This document shows positions 7,698-7,835 of a DNA stretch of 7,835 nt, piece by piece. Location of the stretch: NCBI GenBank assembly GCA_013151535.1, contig JAADIC010000229.1, positions 1 to 7,835 of the forward strand, read 5' to 3'. The position numbers were made by a program, and so were the translations under genes. The stretch's first letter is position 1. Each line of letters starts with the position of its first letter. The stretch is from Alphaproteobacteria bacterium. Its GTDB lineage: Bacteria > Pseudomonadota > Alphaproteobacteria > Rhodobacterales > Rhodobacteraceae. The notes under the pieces were generated by a model, which did no database searches, had not been told where the DNA came from, and saw only the letters and a program-made list of their open reading frames with translations.

Positions 7698-7835
7698 TCA
7701 AAGTTTAGAGGAGATTATTCCGGTGTTGAACCCACCCATGCGCAGCTCACCAAACAAGCGCTGGTTTTCGATCTTCGGGCAGCGGTTCTGGATCACCTGA
7801 ACCCCGCGCGCCGTGGCCAGTTCCGCCGCCTCGGC
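7698..7835 (-). CDS. CoA-binding protein (YccU-like), C-terminal part (cut by right window edge)
   Basis: Reading the minus strand in from the right edge gives 45 codons ending in TGA (7698-7700). The segment VIQNRCPKIENQRL, followed by a C-terminal end in GIISSKL, is the typical tail of the small CoA_binding_2/YccU family, usually about 140 residues with a Rossmann fold that binds coenzyme A. The start and roughly the first two thirds are outside the window. The gene lies immediately upstream of metY on the same strand, an arrangement I recall from other alphaproteobacteria, which suggests co-expression. The biochemical role of the family is poorly defined. No frameshift is seen in the visible part. 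Confidence 0.8.
   Translation of the reverse strand, partial: AEAAELATARGVQVIQNRCPKIENQRLFGELRMGGFNTGIISSKL

Overview
This 7.8 kb window looks like ordinary core chromosome of an alphaproteobacterium, most likely a Rhodobacteraceae/Roseobacter-type organism. The inference rests on GC-rich coding DNA, an alphaproteobacterial-looking CarB, and a CoA-binding protein gene directly upstream of O-acetylhomoserine sulfhydrylase. The host is inferred from gene content and was not tested by any search. I see no transposase, phage gene, CRISPR array, tRNA, rRNA or recognisable riboswitch.

Layout, left to right. (1) Positions 1-1125, minus strand: the first 375 codons of carB (carbamoyl-phosphate synthase large subunit), running off the left edge, with a good sigma70-type promoter at 1206-1233. 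(2) 1247-2155, minus: a secreted metallo-beta-lactamase-fold protein whose metal-binding motif has lost its first two histidines. (3) 2328-3125, minus: a crotonase/enoyl-CoA hydratase family enzyme with Gln in place of one of the two classical hydratase glutamates. (4) A 119-bp divergent intergenic region carrying an 18-bp imperfect palindrome. (5) 3245-5170, plus: an AsmA-family inner-membrane-anchored protein. (6) 5251-6207, plus: an HSL-type alpha/beta hydrolase with an intact catalytic triad. (7) 6249-7556, minus, convergent with the hydrolase: metY, the PLP-dependent O-acetylhomoserine sulfhydrylase. (8) 7698-7835, minus: the last 45 codons of a small CoA-binding (YccU-like) protein, running off the right edge.

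There are probably at least three transcription blocks: CoA-binding gene then metY (leftward), asmA then hydrolase (rightward), and crotonase, MBL protein and carB (leftward, with carB having its own promoter). The genes do not form one obvious pathway. carB feeds arginine and pyrimidine synthesis, metY makes homocysteine, AsmA belongs to envelope biogenesis or lipid transport, and the crotonase and hydrolase act on acyl-CoA or ester substrates that cannot be named from sequence.

I found no convincing new multi-gene system. The points most worth checking are the altered metal site of the exported MBL protein, a one-residue insertion in an otherwise highly conserved stretch of CarB, and a few candidate regulatory palindromes. 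Every stretch between genes is under 180 bp.
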